Below, piece after piece: positions 1 to 11,624 of a DNA stretch of 64,000 nt; position 1 is the stretch's first letter, and each line of letters begins with the position of its first letter. A model generated the notes under the pieces. The model was not told the origin of the DNA, made no database searches, and was given only the letters and a program-made list of their open reading frames with translations. The stretch lies in assembly GCA_029449235.1 (NCBI GenBank), contig JANATG010000004.1, positions 186,001 through 250,000 of the forward strand. The letters are read 5' to 3'. Both the position numbers and the translations under genes were made by a program. Source of the stretch: Linnemannia schmuckeri. Taxonomy: Eukaryota; Mortierellomycota; Mortierellomycetes; Mortierellales; Mortierellaceae.

Positions 1-462
1 CAATACAACCAGAAACTATTGCCCATCGCTACCTCGATCGCCATCGTCGAGCGAGAGCTGTCGAAAAACAACAACCCAGCTTCTTCCGCCCTGTCCCTCT
101 ATGGATACATCGAATGAGTGTGTGGTTCTTCATGAACCGCTTGTTTTTTCTTTTAAGATGATGAATTTATTTTCTGGAACAAAACTGATTAAAACGAAGC
201 GAAAAAAAAAGAGACCAAGCAAACTGATCAAATGGCGTATCATCAACCGTCTTTGACCCACCTCTTACTGAGAATATGTAAAACCACTCGAAAGGAAGCC
301 GACGTAAAAAAAAAAACGATGATTGTGTTAAAGATAAAACGTATAGATCTACAAGACATACGACTCCTAATACACTTTTTTTTTTCTTTCCATTACGCTT
401 TAGAAATATCACTCCTTCCATCACAAGGATCCTTCAACACCACAAGAACATCCACAAGGCGA
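1..462. other. 3' flank of first monooxygenase gene, no gene seen
   Basis: Downstream (3') flank of the minus-strand gene that ends at 463. It is AT-rich with short A and T runs. Open frames here are low-complexity and on both strands, and I see no conserved protein. Confidence 0.5.
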
Positions 463-2498
463 CTAAACAGCAGCAGCGACACCCATGCGCTTGTTGTAAA
501 GCGCTCGAGCCTTCTCAGTACTAGGTGACACGTTAGGTGGAACAGTGCCCTTGTCCTCTACATGCTTCAGGAACCCAGCCTGTAAACGGTTCATAATCAA
601 TCCCTTGACCTAAAGTTTGGAAAGTAGGAGAGATGCATGAGTGGGTAGGTATCAAAAAAATCAATGCTCATCACATACACAAAGAGTAAATGATTTTTCT
701 CACCGCGAGTCTCCACAGCCAGTTGGGCATATTGTTCTTTACGAACGAGGCAATTGCACCAGTAATTCCACCCTTGAGAAGTTTGCTCATCAGCAGACTG
801 TTGTTGTATGCCTCAATAGCGGGCGGATATCTCTCGGCGTGGTACTCCTGGAAAGTCTTCGTGATTTCCTCTGTGGTGTTGGCTGGCAAGGCGTAGATGA
901 GGTTGGCTAATGCAATGGCATCGTGCATGGCGGTGATGGCGCCTACAATCAAGGTCGAAATGAACATGGATGTATCGATGAGCACATGTTTCTAGGTGAG
1001 CAAGATGTGTCGAAATAAAAGAAAAAGCGAAAGGCGAATGATAAATGTTCTAGTAGTCGCTCACCGACTCCAGCAGAGGGGTTGACTTTGTGGCAGGCTA
1101 CACGAAAAAAAAGATCAGGAAGACAAATAAGTATCGACACAAAGAGAACATTCCACAAGCAGAACACTAACAGCTGAGCACTCACCGTCGCCGAGCAAGA
1201 CAGTGCGACCAGAGTACCAGGTCTTGAACACCTTTTCCTCCAACATGACCTTGACGATCCGCTCCTTGGGCGTCTTGTCGTAGATATCTCCCAGAGTCTT
1301 CTTTCCACCACCAAACGAGATCGAGAAGTCTCGAGTCTCGTCACACATGGCCTGGGCAGCGTGTGGACCCCATTCAGAGTTGTCCGTGTTCCTGAACCGC
1401 TGCTCTTGTGCGGCCTTACTTGTCTTTTTGCTTAGGTGCTCCAGGACCATAAAACAGAGAGTGTTCTGCTTTGTAGAGAAGATTGTCCACTGATAGGTCA
1501 AATAGAAGGAAAGAATGAGCGAAGTAGGCGTTAGTTTCGGGGGCTAAACTTGAACGAGATGATCAACGCACGAAAACATTTTCCGGAAAGACTTACAGTA
1601 AATGGTATATCTCTTGCAAAGGTGGTGACGAAGGGCTCCTTGGGGTTCTTGAGCTCAGGATACTCCTCCAGATCCAGTGGGTCAGTCTGACCGACAAGAC
1701 AAGTGCAGCTGAAAGGCAAGTCTTCTTGGTCAGACTTGGGGAGTTCACCTCTTTTCTTGAGTCTATTGTACAGTTGCTGACGGACTGCACTGTAAGCTCC
1801 ATCTGCTCCGACAAGGATATCACCCTCGTAGACAGAGCTATCGGCTGCTTGGATTTTGACCTTGTCGTCCTCCTCGGTGATTGTAAGGATACGCTTGCCA
1901 AAGTGAATCTTTTTGGGGGGGATCAGACCGAGAAGCAAGTTATAAAGCAACGGACGAGCGACGATGTAGCTTGGGGATCCACCGCTATGAAAAAAGTTTA
2001 AGTCAGAAAATATGTCAAAAGAAAAGAAACAAAAATAAAAAATACGAGGAGCAGCATGCTTCACTACTTACTACTCTTCCATAGCAATAAAGTCTGATGG
2101 AGGGAGAGGAGTGCCGTCGTCTCTTCTTCCGTTTGCAAAGCGCGAGTATTTTGACATGGCGACAAACTTTTCGTCGATTCCCAATTGACGGAACAGGTAG
2201 ATCATCTGTCCTGCAAGACTCATAGCTGAGCCTGTTGATTAAGCAAGGTGATAGAGAGAGTAAGAGTGGATAAGTTGACTAGCGTCCCTGTCTAAACCAC
2301 TGCGAGAGTAACCTTCTAGACACGTATTTTGCTCCAAAGCACCGTTTTGAGCTTACCCAAGGGCTTGACAGTGGAGGCACGCTCAAAGATGGCATAGGGA
2401 ATGTTACACCTCTCCAGCAGGGCACCGAGGACGAGACCTCCCAGGCCTGCACCGACAATAAGGACAGTTGGGCGTGGAGTTGCGACTGTTGCTGACAT
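463..2498 (-). CDS. FAD-dependent monooxygenase, type A paralog (470 aa, 7 exons)
   Basis: Flavoprotein aromatic-hydroxylase-like monooxygenase of the PF01494 type, expected to use FAD and NAD(P)H to insert one oxygen atom into an unknown substrate. Exons 2357-2498, 2072-2231, 1597-1984, 1186-1489, 1065-1097, 704-942 and 463-609 join in frame to 470 aa ending at TAG. Residues 12-30 hold the Rossmann motif VLIVGAGLGGLVLG. VGADGAYSAVRQ in exon 3 is the DG motif. LLGD, split by an intron, joins ACHKVNPSAGVG to form the GD motif (G-D near residues 330-331), followed by AMHDAIALANLI. The ATG at 2498 gives a leader of about 10 residues before the beta strand, as in the paralog at 7590. The 33-nt fifth exon is diagnostic of type A. 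Family is sure; substrate is unknown. Confidence 0.92.
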
Positions 2499-3365
2499 GA
2501 GGAAGTTGGGGGTTGAGTCGAGGAATCAGAGATGAGCCGGGGGCGGAGAAAGTGGATGAAGGAATGACAAAAGTGCAGATGGGTGAATGAAGATGGAGGA
2601 ATTCGGGTGATGGAGACGAGAGATGGGAGACGAGAGAGATGAGAGAGACGCAGACCAGTGGTTTCTTCCAGAGCATGTTTTATTTCTTGTGCTTCCCCCT
2701 CCCCTTTCATCTCTTTCCTCCTTCAACGGCCCATCCGCTTTCCTCCTCTACTTGTGTTTATGTTTGTGCTTGTAATGTTAACCTTGTGCTCCCTTGTACC
2801 CACCCATGTAATGTAGGCCGATTCCTTGTGCTTGTTATTAGTAATGAATCGATCAAGTCGGAGGGCATCCATTTGGGTTACACAACGAAAAGGACCAATC
2901 CTTTTGGTACAAAAATACAGGTGTTTCCTGTATGTGTCTGGTGCAATCATTGATGAGAGACATCGACATGCGACATCGCGACAAACTCCTACATACAATT
3001 CCCTCATATGTGAGAAGAAGGTGGCGCATGGTCTACTTGCCGATGGTATGTATGTAGTTCCTCCTTTACCTTTAAAACATGCACGAGCCATGAACTGATC
3101 GTTTCTCCTATACAAAAGGAATTTTCTTTTAGGAACCAATTGATCAATTGATCACTTTAGAGAATTTGATTGGATGTCATCTTTCTTCATCTCATCGCTC
3201 ACTGAGACATTTCGCAAGCTACTTTATTCATGCACATGAATAGGACGATTATTCTCCTATTTCATAAAAGTAGCCCTACACCTCCCCCCTCTCTCTCTCT
3301 AGTATGCGATTACATCGTGCAGCACTCCATCCATGCCGCCCCAGAAAAAGAAACACCATTAACAC
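2499..3365. promoter_or_regulatory. 5' flank of first monooxygenase gene with segment shared with second gene
   Basis: Upstream region of the minus-strand gene starting at 2498. On the sense strand the proximal 200 bp is pyrimidine-rich, common in fungal promoters. The segment 3081-3200 closely matches 8114-8231, at a similar distance upstream of the next paralog. Both copies contain overlapping palindromes of the form AATTGATCAATTGAT. A regulatory role is inferred; shared ancestry by duplication is seen directly. Confidence 0.45.
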
Positions 3366-3368
3366 TGT

Positions 3369-3652
3369 TGCAAAATAAGGTGGTGGCTAGGCAAGCGGTG
3401 GCGATGCCTTAGATTAGCAGTCATATTGTTTGTAGACATATTATTACTAGTGTGCCCAGCCCTCTTGTCTGCTCTTTGTCCTTTTACACATCACTTCTTG
3501 GACCAGAGTAGTACTGACAAGAATTACGCTGGCGCGCTGCAGTGTATCGTTTCGTCTGGTTCCTTAAGACACTATTATCACTATCCCCGTACCAATTGAG
3601 GACTTAACAGCGGTCCTACAACTCTGGCCTTCGACCCTCTCCCTGAGTAACA
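3369..3652 (+). repeat. Dispersed ~280-bp repeat A, copy 1 (solo-LTR- or MITE-like)
   Basis: Begins TGTTGCAAAATAAGG and ends CTGAGTAACA, so the ends are TGTT...AACA. Two further copies lie at 30665-31054 and 54263-54542, with roughly 85-90% identity by eye. The body is non-coding. The minus-strand LINE fragment begins right after it. The TG...CA ends suggest a solo LTR, but no internal region is in the window. Confidence 0.75.
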
Positions 3653-4292
3653 TGGTGTTTTTTTTTTTTTTTTTTTTTTTGTTTTTGGTAGAATAGGAGA
3701 TTTTTATTGTGGTTTAATCAGCCTTGATTCAGTTATTTTGGGCAATGGTTTTGTTGATTTCACCTACTATGGTCTGGATAATGTCGTTGCTCGATTATGT
3801 GTGTTGGTGTAGAAGACGGACGGTGTTGGCTGTTGAGATGCCGACAAGGCAACAAGCCAGCAGTTGAGGGATAGTGATGTTATATTGAGGTTTGATGTTG
3901 AACGTGGGAGGCTGGAAAGACAAGACCGTATGGAGGTCATCATCAGGCCATTGTGTTTTGGTGGTGTGTTGTTTGAGGATAGTTTGCCATGCAATATACT
4001 TGGGGGAGCACTGGAAGACGTGGTGATTCTTGTCCTCGCGTCGTTCTCGACAACCGTCCATGCTGCAGTGGGGTTCCTGCTTCCAGATCTTGTGATGTAG
4101 ATTTCCACAGGGGAGCCAATCTCTTTTGAACCTCCACCACATGGTCCTGGCCCAGTGTGGTGTCTTGGAACTCCAGAACCGACGCCATTGATTCGAGGAT
4201 CCGACCTCTGGTTGGGTTGATGAGTTTGGATCTGGTGGTGTGTCTTGCCTCAGAAAGGTCCGGAAGTGTTTTGTTGTGGCCGATTTCAGAGT
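3653..4292 (-). mobile_element. 5'-truncated LINE fragment with poly(A) tail, minus strand
   Basis: A T-run at about 3659-3681 is the poly(A) tail of a minus-strand non-LTR element. 3767-4290 is nearly identical to the plus-strand copy at about 31781-32330. It encodes the C-terminal reverse-transcriptase zinc-binding region (zf-RVT type), with W-x2-WW and the cysteine/histidine block CSMDGCRERREDKNHHVFQC. Identity with the other copy stops near 4292, so this copy is truncated further. It cannot be functional. Confidence 0.75.
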
Positions 4293-4690
4293 AATGAGGG
4301 ATTTATTCGATTTTTTTTTTTTTTGCTTATATCGCCCGCAGGAGGCTTTGAGATTTTTATTGATTTTTATGGCGGGACTATGACTAGTGAAAGACATAAG
4401 GAATGGATATTGAAACCTTCCCAGGCTGAGGAAAGGTTGACAGGACATTGAAGCCGTCCCAGGCTGAAGGTAGGAGATTCTTTGACAGGATATTAAAGCC
4501 ATCCCAGGCTGAAGCAAGAGATATTTTACGATTTTACTGAGGTTTGATCCTAGGACCTCTTGTAAGCCACAACAAGAGGAGTGCAGTTTAACCACTTACA
4601 CCAGGTGGTAGGAGGATTTATTCGAAAGTACAACGTTTTTTTTTGCCTCACTCTTTGTTTTTTCCTTCCGCGGCCTTTGTTTAAGGGTAG
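4293..4690 (-). repeat. tRNA-derived SINE-like segment and short tandem repeats
   Basis: On the minus strand about 4611-4525 reads like a tRNA-derived SINE head. An A-box-like TGGTTAAACTG is followed by a stem of CCTCTTGT pairing with ACAAGAGG, then a B-box-like GGATCAAACC. Beside it, 4395-4520 holds three imperfect copies of a unit of about 45 bp around TCCCAGGCTGA. A decayed tRNA gene is an alternative; acceptor-stem pairing was not found. Confidence 0.4.
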
Positions 4691-4691
4691 C

Positions 4692-4889
4692 TCAATGATT
4701 GCAGTCGTTGCCGGGTTGATTCCCAATCGTTTGCAAGCCTATGTATGCCCGACTCAGACTCATGCCCATCCATCCGTCCAGTCCACAACCTGGCTTTGCG
4801 CTCTGTGCAGCCTCCTTTGCCGCCTGGTCTGCAAATTCATTCCCATGGATGGACATTGCTGTGCGCCTTTGCCCACACAAAGAGGTCAA
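4692..4889 (-). mobile_element. Retroelement RNase H C-terminal relic
   Basis: The minus-strand frame contains SIHGNEFADQAAKEAAQS, matching the H-x-G-N-E-x-A-D-x-x-A signature that ends the RNase H domain of LINE-type polymerases. The open frame is only 65 aa and the upstream part of the domain is missing, so this is a fragment. It sits in the same debris field as the LINE fragment at 3653-4292 but is not contiguous with it. Confidence 0.5.
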
Positions 4890-4929
4890 ATGTGCATGGT
4901 GAGTGGTCCTAGTGCAGGAGGTGGTTGAA

Positions 4930-5615
4930 CTTGATGGTTAAACTTGATAACAATTTTGCAATAAAAAGCTATCGGTCGTATCGAAGGCTGGTTTGTTGCG
5001 GGGCTTTGTCTCCTTGGACCAAGGCAGTGTCTTCTTTAGGCGAGAGATGACAGTGAGTGATGTTGCTCACGGATGGAGTAGAGGGTGCTGGTGTGTTGGG
5101 TGGAGTATTTGTGATTGGATAGAGGGGTGCAGGTCGACGTCTCCTTTAGGGGGCTCCTCCTTTAGGCGAGTGGCTCCCAGCCAAGAACTAGCAGCTCTTG
5201 CTTGTTCGCGTCTTTTTTCTTAGGTGTTGCGTCGAGTATATGTTGGGTGACAAACCCCTATGTTTAAGCTACGGCCATACACAACTAAACCCACCGCGTC
5301 CCGTCCGATCTGCGGTTAAACAGTTGATGGCATAGCCAGTACTATGGTGGGGAACTATATGGGAATGCTATGTGCTGTAGTTTTTTGTTCCTTCTGGGGC
5401 CAAAAACCAGTCATACGGGCTCCGGGTCTAAAGAGTGTAGCTAAGAGAGTTAAGGAATGCTCGTTCCCCCCTTTTTTTGGGGCTCGGTCAGCTTGCCACT
5501 AAAAATGTAAGGATCTCATCTGTATGAAGAATCCTACTTTGTGCTATTATTTATGTCTTTCTTCTATTACATTTTTCGAACATCGATTGCCCAAAAATAT
5601 GCTATTGGAACTAAT
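4930..5615. other. Intergenic, no gene recognised
   Basis: Between the retroelement debris and the end of the second monooxygenase. A short phrase (CTCCTTTAGG-like) recurs at about 5033, 5131 and 5157. No protein-coding, RNA or terminator signature was recognised. Confidence 0.4.
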
Positions 5616-7590
5616 CTAAAAAGCGGCAACCCCCGTTCGCTTGTCATATAGGCCCTTCGCCTTCTCGGTACTAGGCGTAGGAGTAGCCGCAACCGGACCT
5701 CTGTTCTCAACCGCCTTCATAAACCCCGCATAAGGTCTCAACATCAACGACTTCTTGACGTACGCTCTCCACAGCCATCGTGGAACCAGTCTCGCCAGGT
5801 ACAATGCAATCACACCAGCAAAACTTTTCGAGACCAACTTGCTAAGCATCTGACTACCATCATACTTTTCGATAGTGGGCGGTAATCTTTCAGCTTGATA
5901 TTCGGCAAAGACCTTCTCGATCTCCTCGGCGGTATTGGAGGGGATGGTGTAGATCAGGTTGGCAAGAGCAATTGCATCATGCATCGCAGTTAGGGCACCT
6001 GTTTTTATATTATCCAAAGTACAACGCAAAGAGTATTAATATTTGCTTTTTTATGGGAAGATAAAAAAAGAGAAAAAGTGGTGTGAGTTCATATTACGAT
6101 ACTTACCGGCTCCTCCAGCAGGGTTCAACTTGTGACAAGCTAATGAGAACCGTGGAAAATGACAGTTAGTAACATAGTCGCAAGCTCCATTTCCATTTCA
6201 TTCCACTTTTCACAAGACGAAGATGCCACACGCAAGAGAAAAATAAAACATGCCATCGCCTAGTAGCACGGTTCGGCCAGAGTACCAGGTCTTGAAGACC
6301 TTCTCCTCGAGCATGACCTTCGACATCAGGTCCTTAGGTGTCTTGTCGTAAAGGTCACCCAGGGTCAGACTACCATCGCCAAAAGTAATAGGGAAATGGC
6401 GAGTCTCGTCTGCCATAGCCTGGGCAGCCTGTGGTCCCCACTCTGAGTTGTCTATATTCCTGAATCGCTGATCCTCGGCCACTTTGCTCGTTTTTCGGTC
6501 CAAGTGATGCAGTGACATCCAGCACACGGTGTTTTGGGCTGTTGTAAATAATGTCCACTAGTACAGACAAGGTCGGGGAAAGAGTGAACGTCTTAGAGCA
6601 GGAATAGAGAAAATTGCTGCCTCTATTTTTTTTTTTTGGTTCTAGAAGTCGTGTCATCCCTTTCAAAAAAAAACGAAAAAACCTACCGTGTAAGGCTTGT
6701 TTTTTCCAATGGTGGAGACAAAGGGTTGCAGAGGATTTGCCAGTTGTGGAAATTCCTTAGGATCCAATGGCACAGTCTGTCCCACCAAACAAGTACAACT
6801 GAAGGGGAGATCCTCCTGGTCTGATTTGGGTAAGTTGCCCTCCTTCTTGAGTCTATTGTACAGTTGCTGACGGATCGCACTATAGGCTCCGTCTGCTCCC
6901 ACCAAGATGTCTCCTTCATAGACAACATTGTCCGCGGTCTGGATCTTGACTTTGTCGTTCTCCTCAGAAATCGTCAGGACCCGCTTGCCAAATAGGATTT
7001 TGTGGACAGGGACCTTGCTTAGAAACAGCTCATACAGGAGAGGCCTAGCGATAATGTAACTAGGATAGCCGGAACTATGAAAAAAAAAGTGGTATGTTAG
7101 GGTGTACAGTGATTATGAAATGGAATCTTTTTAATATATGCTGCAAAGAAATACAAGGACGTACAGTTCTTCAGCAGGAAGAAAATTCATTGACAGCAAG
7201 GTTTGCTTGGATTCGGAAACAAGCAAGGAGGAGTTAAAACGTTTTCCTGCTGCGACTAGCTTTTCATATAAACCCAACTGCTCAATGATGGGCATCATTT
7301 GAGCTCCAACAGCCATTGCTGATCCTATCAATGCGAAACATGAGGTATAAGTGAACTATTTTCGACACGTATAAGATCACGCAGAAAAGAGATAGAATTA
7401 GAGAAAAAGAGTGAGAGAAAGAGATGTGGTTGTTATGCTATTTTTTACCGAGGGGCTTGACACTGGATGCACGCTCAAAGATGGTGTAGGGGATATTACA
7501 GCGCTCCAGCAAGGCTCCCAGAAGAACTCCACCAAGGCCGGCTCCTACAATAAGGACGTACGGACGTGGTGTTGTGACTGTCGCCGACAT
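5616..7590 (-). CDS. FAD-dependent monooxygenase, type A paralog (469 aa, 6 exons)
   Basis: Closest in the window to the gene at 463-2498, with the same first five exon sizes (142, 160, 388, 304 and 33 nt). Exons are 7449-7590, 7165-7324, 6687-7074, 6254-6557, 6107-6139 and 5616-5998. The last intron of its sister is absent, so exons 6 and 7 are one. Motifs: VLIVGAGLGGVLLG near the N-terminus, VGADGAYSAIRQ, and LLGD + ACHKLNPAGGAG. The fourth intron begins GCATGT after GGCGATG, where every paralog has GT, so this is a GC-AG intron if the gene is functional. The ATG at 7590 matches the start of the sister gene. The C-terminal end is ...KRTGVAAF. Confidence 0.9.
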
Positions 7591-7712
7591 GTGGAAGGAA
7601 CGGGAGTGTCGAGGGGTAAATAGGGAGGTGGATGAAGAGGATGAGGAGGTGAATGGGAGACGAGAGTGGATGAAGAATGGAAGAAAATGAGATTTAGATG
7701 AGGAAAGGAAAG

Positions 7713-7745
<33 letters not shown>

Positions 7746-9326
7746 ATGAGAGATGGCAGAGATGAACGAGTGTCTTTCTTTTTTTTTTTTTTTTATTTTT
7801 TTTTTATTTTTTGGAAAGTGGACAGGGCAGACATTTCTTTCATCTTTAACGGTGCTCACTATGTTGTTGTTTGTACGCCTCAAATGCAATATTTATCTTG
7901 TGGCACGAACAGCGTTCATATTTTTTTATTTTTTTTTTCCACTTTTGTACAACTACAGCAATAGAAATCAGTCATCGTAAAAACCAAACAGGTCTTTCCT
8001 GTTCGATCGTGGACTACAAAACCAACAAGCCAAGTGTGTACTGGATGGTAGCGATTTGGATGAAATGATCATGACCCTTTTCAGTGGTACTGTAAGTAGC
8101 TCCTTCCCTAGAAGCACGAGCCATGAGCTGATCGTTCCTCTTAGATAAAAGGAATTTTCTTCAGGAGCCTAATTGATCAATTGATAAGTACCCAACGAAT
8201 TTGATTGGACCTCATCTCTTAGTCTCATCGATCATGGATCATGCCCTTTTACTTTGATGAAAGTACTATCGAAATCTGCTTCGACAGAAACAACAAACAA
8301 ACGAACAAACAAACAAACAAACAAACAATGACAGAGCACCCACATTCTCTCGGACAGCAAACACAACAGATCCCGCTTCCACCCGCTACTCAATTTGTAG
8401 CATGCTATGAAACTAATAATAAGTGGAGCAAAAAAGAAAGGTCAGTTCGGCGGGTGAAAGGGAGGAAGTGTGCAAGAAAGAAAATCCCCATCTTTTTTTT
8501 TTTTTTTTTTTGCTGCCATGAAATGCAGGCGCAAACAGCACTTTCCGTTTAAAAACAAACATCTGCAGACTGTGTCCTTCTTACATTTGTCCTGTACTAC
8601 CATCCAAGCGCCATCGGAAAGGAAGGAGAAGGGAAATGGATAGTGTCACTTAAAATAAAAAAGTGGGCCATGACACTCAGGACACTTCGCGCACAAAGGA
8701 AGGAGCTCCTCTTACTCAACGAAGATTGACATGCAGCAAAATAAAAAGTCGGTCCCCTTCACCTTTCACTCTGTTGATCTTGGTTTTCTCTCCCCCCTCT
8801 CAACATTATGCCTCTACCTATGATAGAATATCTGAATAAGAAATCCCTTTTCTCTTTTTCTGCCAATAGGTGCTTTGATAGACCACCCCCCTTCTTCTAG
8901 GTCATCATTCACACGCATTCTTTTTTTTTATTGAAAATAATTATTTATTCAAGTAGTGCCCATTCTGCCTATCATTATTCTTTCTTTGATTGTTTTTTTT
9001 TGCAGTAACGTGGACCTCAAAGTCGAAGAAAGGCCACAAGAACTGACTGAAGAACCTGCCGAGTGAGGCCACGGCTTGATCGTCGTCTTCAGCTTTGTCG
9101 ACTACAAAATGGCCGAGTCCCATCGTTAGACACGACGGCATGAGAAGAGCAATACTTAAAAGAAAGCTCCAAGGGCATGCCCATTCAAACAGACATATAC
9201 TTTTCGCTCTCACATTTCGCGCATGCATATACATAAAAAGACAAGAAAAAAAGGAACAACTCAAAGGCAGTAAGCAAACACATACACATACTTCTTTCAT
9301 GTGAGATCCAGAGGGTCGATGTATTC
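7591..9326. promoter_or_regulatory. Intergenic: shared upstream segment, poly(A) and AAAC microsatellite
   Basis: The 5' flank of the second monooxygenase. 7713-7743 is a pure A run. 8114-8231 is the segment shared with 3081-3200. 8291-8327 is an (AAAC)n microsatellite. About 8494-8512 is a T run. Open frames across 7545-7980 are translations of homopolymers. No gene seen. Confidence 0.45.
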
Positions 9327-11624
9327 TTAATCCCAATCCGTTTTCAAGATCTCTGTGTACACAAGCGACCAAGTGAGCGAGGAGGTGCCTGTCTCCTCTT
9401 CCTCTGTCGGTGATGGCGGCGATTTGTTCCATTCAGATTGACCCGCTCCTTGACTGTCATTGGAACGGCGCTTGACCTCTCGAGAGGGAAGAGGGCTTCC
9501 GGTTCTCTTTAGGCTGGCACCCATGGTCTCTTTTCGGCTCTCCGAACGGGTAAGATTCTGTCGCACACAAAAGTCGAGATAGATTTCTTCATCCTGATCC
9601 ATCACGTTCGAAACCCCAATCAATGCAAGACGTTGTATCAGCTTTTCCAAAAGGTCATCCCCCCTCAACAGGTCGTCAGCAGGAAAGCCAATGAGCGTAG
9701 CCTATAATGTTCAAGAATATCGAGAAGTTTAGTGTATTTGTTGTTCATTAGCAATTTGTAGAGCATCCCAATAAAAATATAAAGCGATGACATACCCCAT
9801 GTTCGTCATCAACGTCGACAGTGTATGTCTGATCAAGCTCGTCCATGAGGATGAGCCTAAATCCGTACTCAAACTTGACCCTGTCATAGATATCGCAGCC
9901 CGGACACCAACGAGGGGGCTTCTCCTCTGAAATGGGCCTATTTAATACATCAAATCGTTAGTGTGCCATACGTTTACTACAAATACAAACGAGTGGTTTC
10001 CAAGATAACCATCCACCAACTTACGAATACTTGTGTCTACAATTGGAGCACACTGCCCAGGAAAAGTCAAGCAGTGTTTGGGGCGCAAATCCAACGACAC
10101 GAGCGCGCAATTTCACAAAACGAGGCCCCTAAACAACCATTCCCAAACAACAGTGGTTTAGCATTCAAGCATTCAACTAGTTTGGGGTCTCTTGGTTTGC
10201 CATCCCGAGAAAATAGTTACCTCCGCGTAATTAGCCCTGGCTGCTTGCCTCACTTTCTCAACGAGCACGACTGGTAGATAGAAGAAAAAGTAGTGGATAA
10301 GTTAGTCAATGGAGCCGCAGTATTGGCTTTCTGACGTGTCGCTAATAAATAATCGTCCGTTTCTTACTGGTGGGCGAAATCTTAGCAGAAGTAGTAGCTG
10401 ATCGAGACTGCGCTGAAGCTGATGACGTTGTTGGTGGGCTGTCTTGGCAACCTGGTTCCACCTTCACTGCAACAAAGGAACTGGATTCGCGCGTACTAGT
10501 GACACTGGATTCGCGCGTGCTAGTGACGCTGGATTCGCGCGAGCTAGCGACACTGGATTCACGCGTGCTAGCGACACTGACTTCGCGCTCGAGTGGGGTA
10601 TTGACAACTGGCTGGATGTCCTGAGGTGCCGGCGTTGTTCTCGTGGTTGCACTGTTGGCTGAAGTGGTACTTGGCGACGCATCGACGTATGATTTCGGAT
10701 ATATTGGCAGGTGAAGAGGGTGTGGCAGCGGAGGAAGTTTTGCTCGTACTTTGGGCGGTGGTGGTGGTGATGGTGTTGGTGGAAAATAACGCTGAGGCGG
10801 AGACAGACCAGTGATATTTCCATGTTCCTGATTGATTGATCTGAGAGGGAGTGTGGGTTGAGGCTCAGGTAGAAGCTCACTTGAGGCCCCATTCTGCATA
10901 TTGACATGTAACTCGTATTTGGACTTTCTTCTATAGTAGTAAATTAGATGAGTTTCTGGTTATATGTTGTTGCTTTTGGACAGAAAAAAGGGAGCTGCGC
11001 CGATCGTCAGAGGGTACTATATACTTACATTCTCAATTCTCCGACAAAGGGGTCGTTTTGGTCCAGTTTTTGAATGGGTTTCACTTGTGGGTAACCATTG
11101 CCTCGGTGTCCGTTCATGTTCAATTCGATCGTGCCGTTAGGGCCTAATTTTGGCCGAAGGTTCTTGAGGTAGACGAGATCGCCCGCCTTGATACCGAATC
11201 TTTGAGCGGTCTGACAGTGTTCATCCCAAAGGGTCGTGATAATCGAGGCTTGGCCGATTGGTCGGCCCTTGGCTTCCTGATAAGGGAGCAGAGGATGTTC
11301 CGTATAGTCTGTTAGGACCATCACCGCCCTTGGCTTCTTCCCGTACCACCCGTCCTCCACCTTGAAGTAACGGACCTAGAATTGCAATGAAGGAAGATAT
11401 ATACTCGATGTGAGTATTTTTCATTTCTCGTGCTGTATTATCAACAAGTTGAATTAAATTGACAAAGCCATAGTGAACCAACGCGTTGAGCATTAGGTTA
11501 CCTCCGCCACGTAGTCACAGTACACATTCGGTTCTAGTTGACTAGTGGTCCTGAGTCGAGGGTCAAAGATGGGAGGCTGGAACTGGGAGAGAAAACCTGG
11601 TGGTCGTGACGGGTCGTTGCTCAT
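9327..11624 (-). CDS. pot1: Pot1-like telomere end-protection protein lacking OB1 (567 aa, 7 exons)
   Basis: Predicted single-stranded telomeric DNA-binding protein. Exons 11502-11624, 11029-11375, 10368-10930, 10221-10270, 10025-10128, 9796-9937 and 9327-9701 join in frame to 567 aa. Residues about 42-157 match the Pot1 ssDNA-binding OB fold (POT1PC): VLTDYTEHPLL, then TLWDEHCQTA, then GDLVYLKNLRPKLGPNG and a following NGHRG. These parallel the TDYTEN / LWDEH / GDYV-KN-R-K blocks of fission-yeast Pot1. A proline/serine-rich linker (about 165-355) carries octapeptide repeats around STRESSVT. The C-terminal OB-like region has FVKLRARVVGFAP and a zinc knuckle C388, C391, C407, C410. The usual N-terminal OB1 (Telo_bind) is absent, and upstream DNA does not encode it. 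Human POT1 is 634 aa, for comparison. Confidence 0.75.
10484..10600 (-). repeat. 24-bp coding minisatellite in the Pot1-like linker
   Basis: Within exon 3 of the Pot1-like gene, a 24-bp unit encoding the octapeptide series TRESSV(A/T)S is repeated about four to five times with few changes. The plus strand shows GGATTCGCGCG recurring about every 24 bp. The repeats keep frame, so copy-number change alters linker length only. Confidence 0.75.

Noticed and set aside
7545..7980. Several overlapping frames rich in Lys or Phe
   Set aside because: They translate long A and T runs in promoter DNA of the second monooxygenase.
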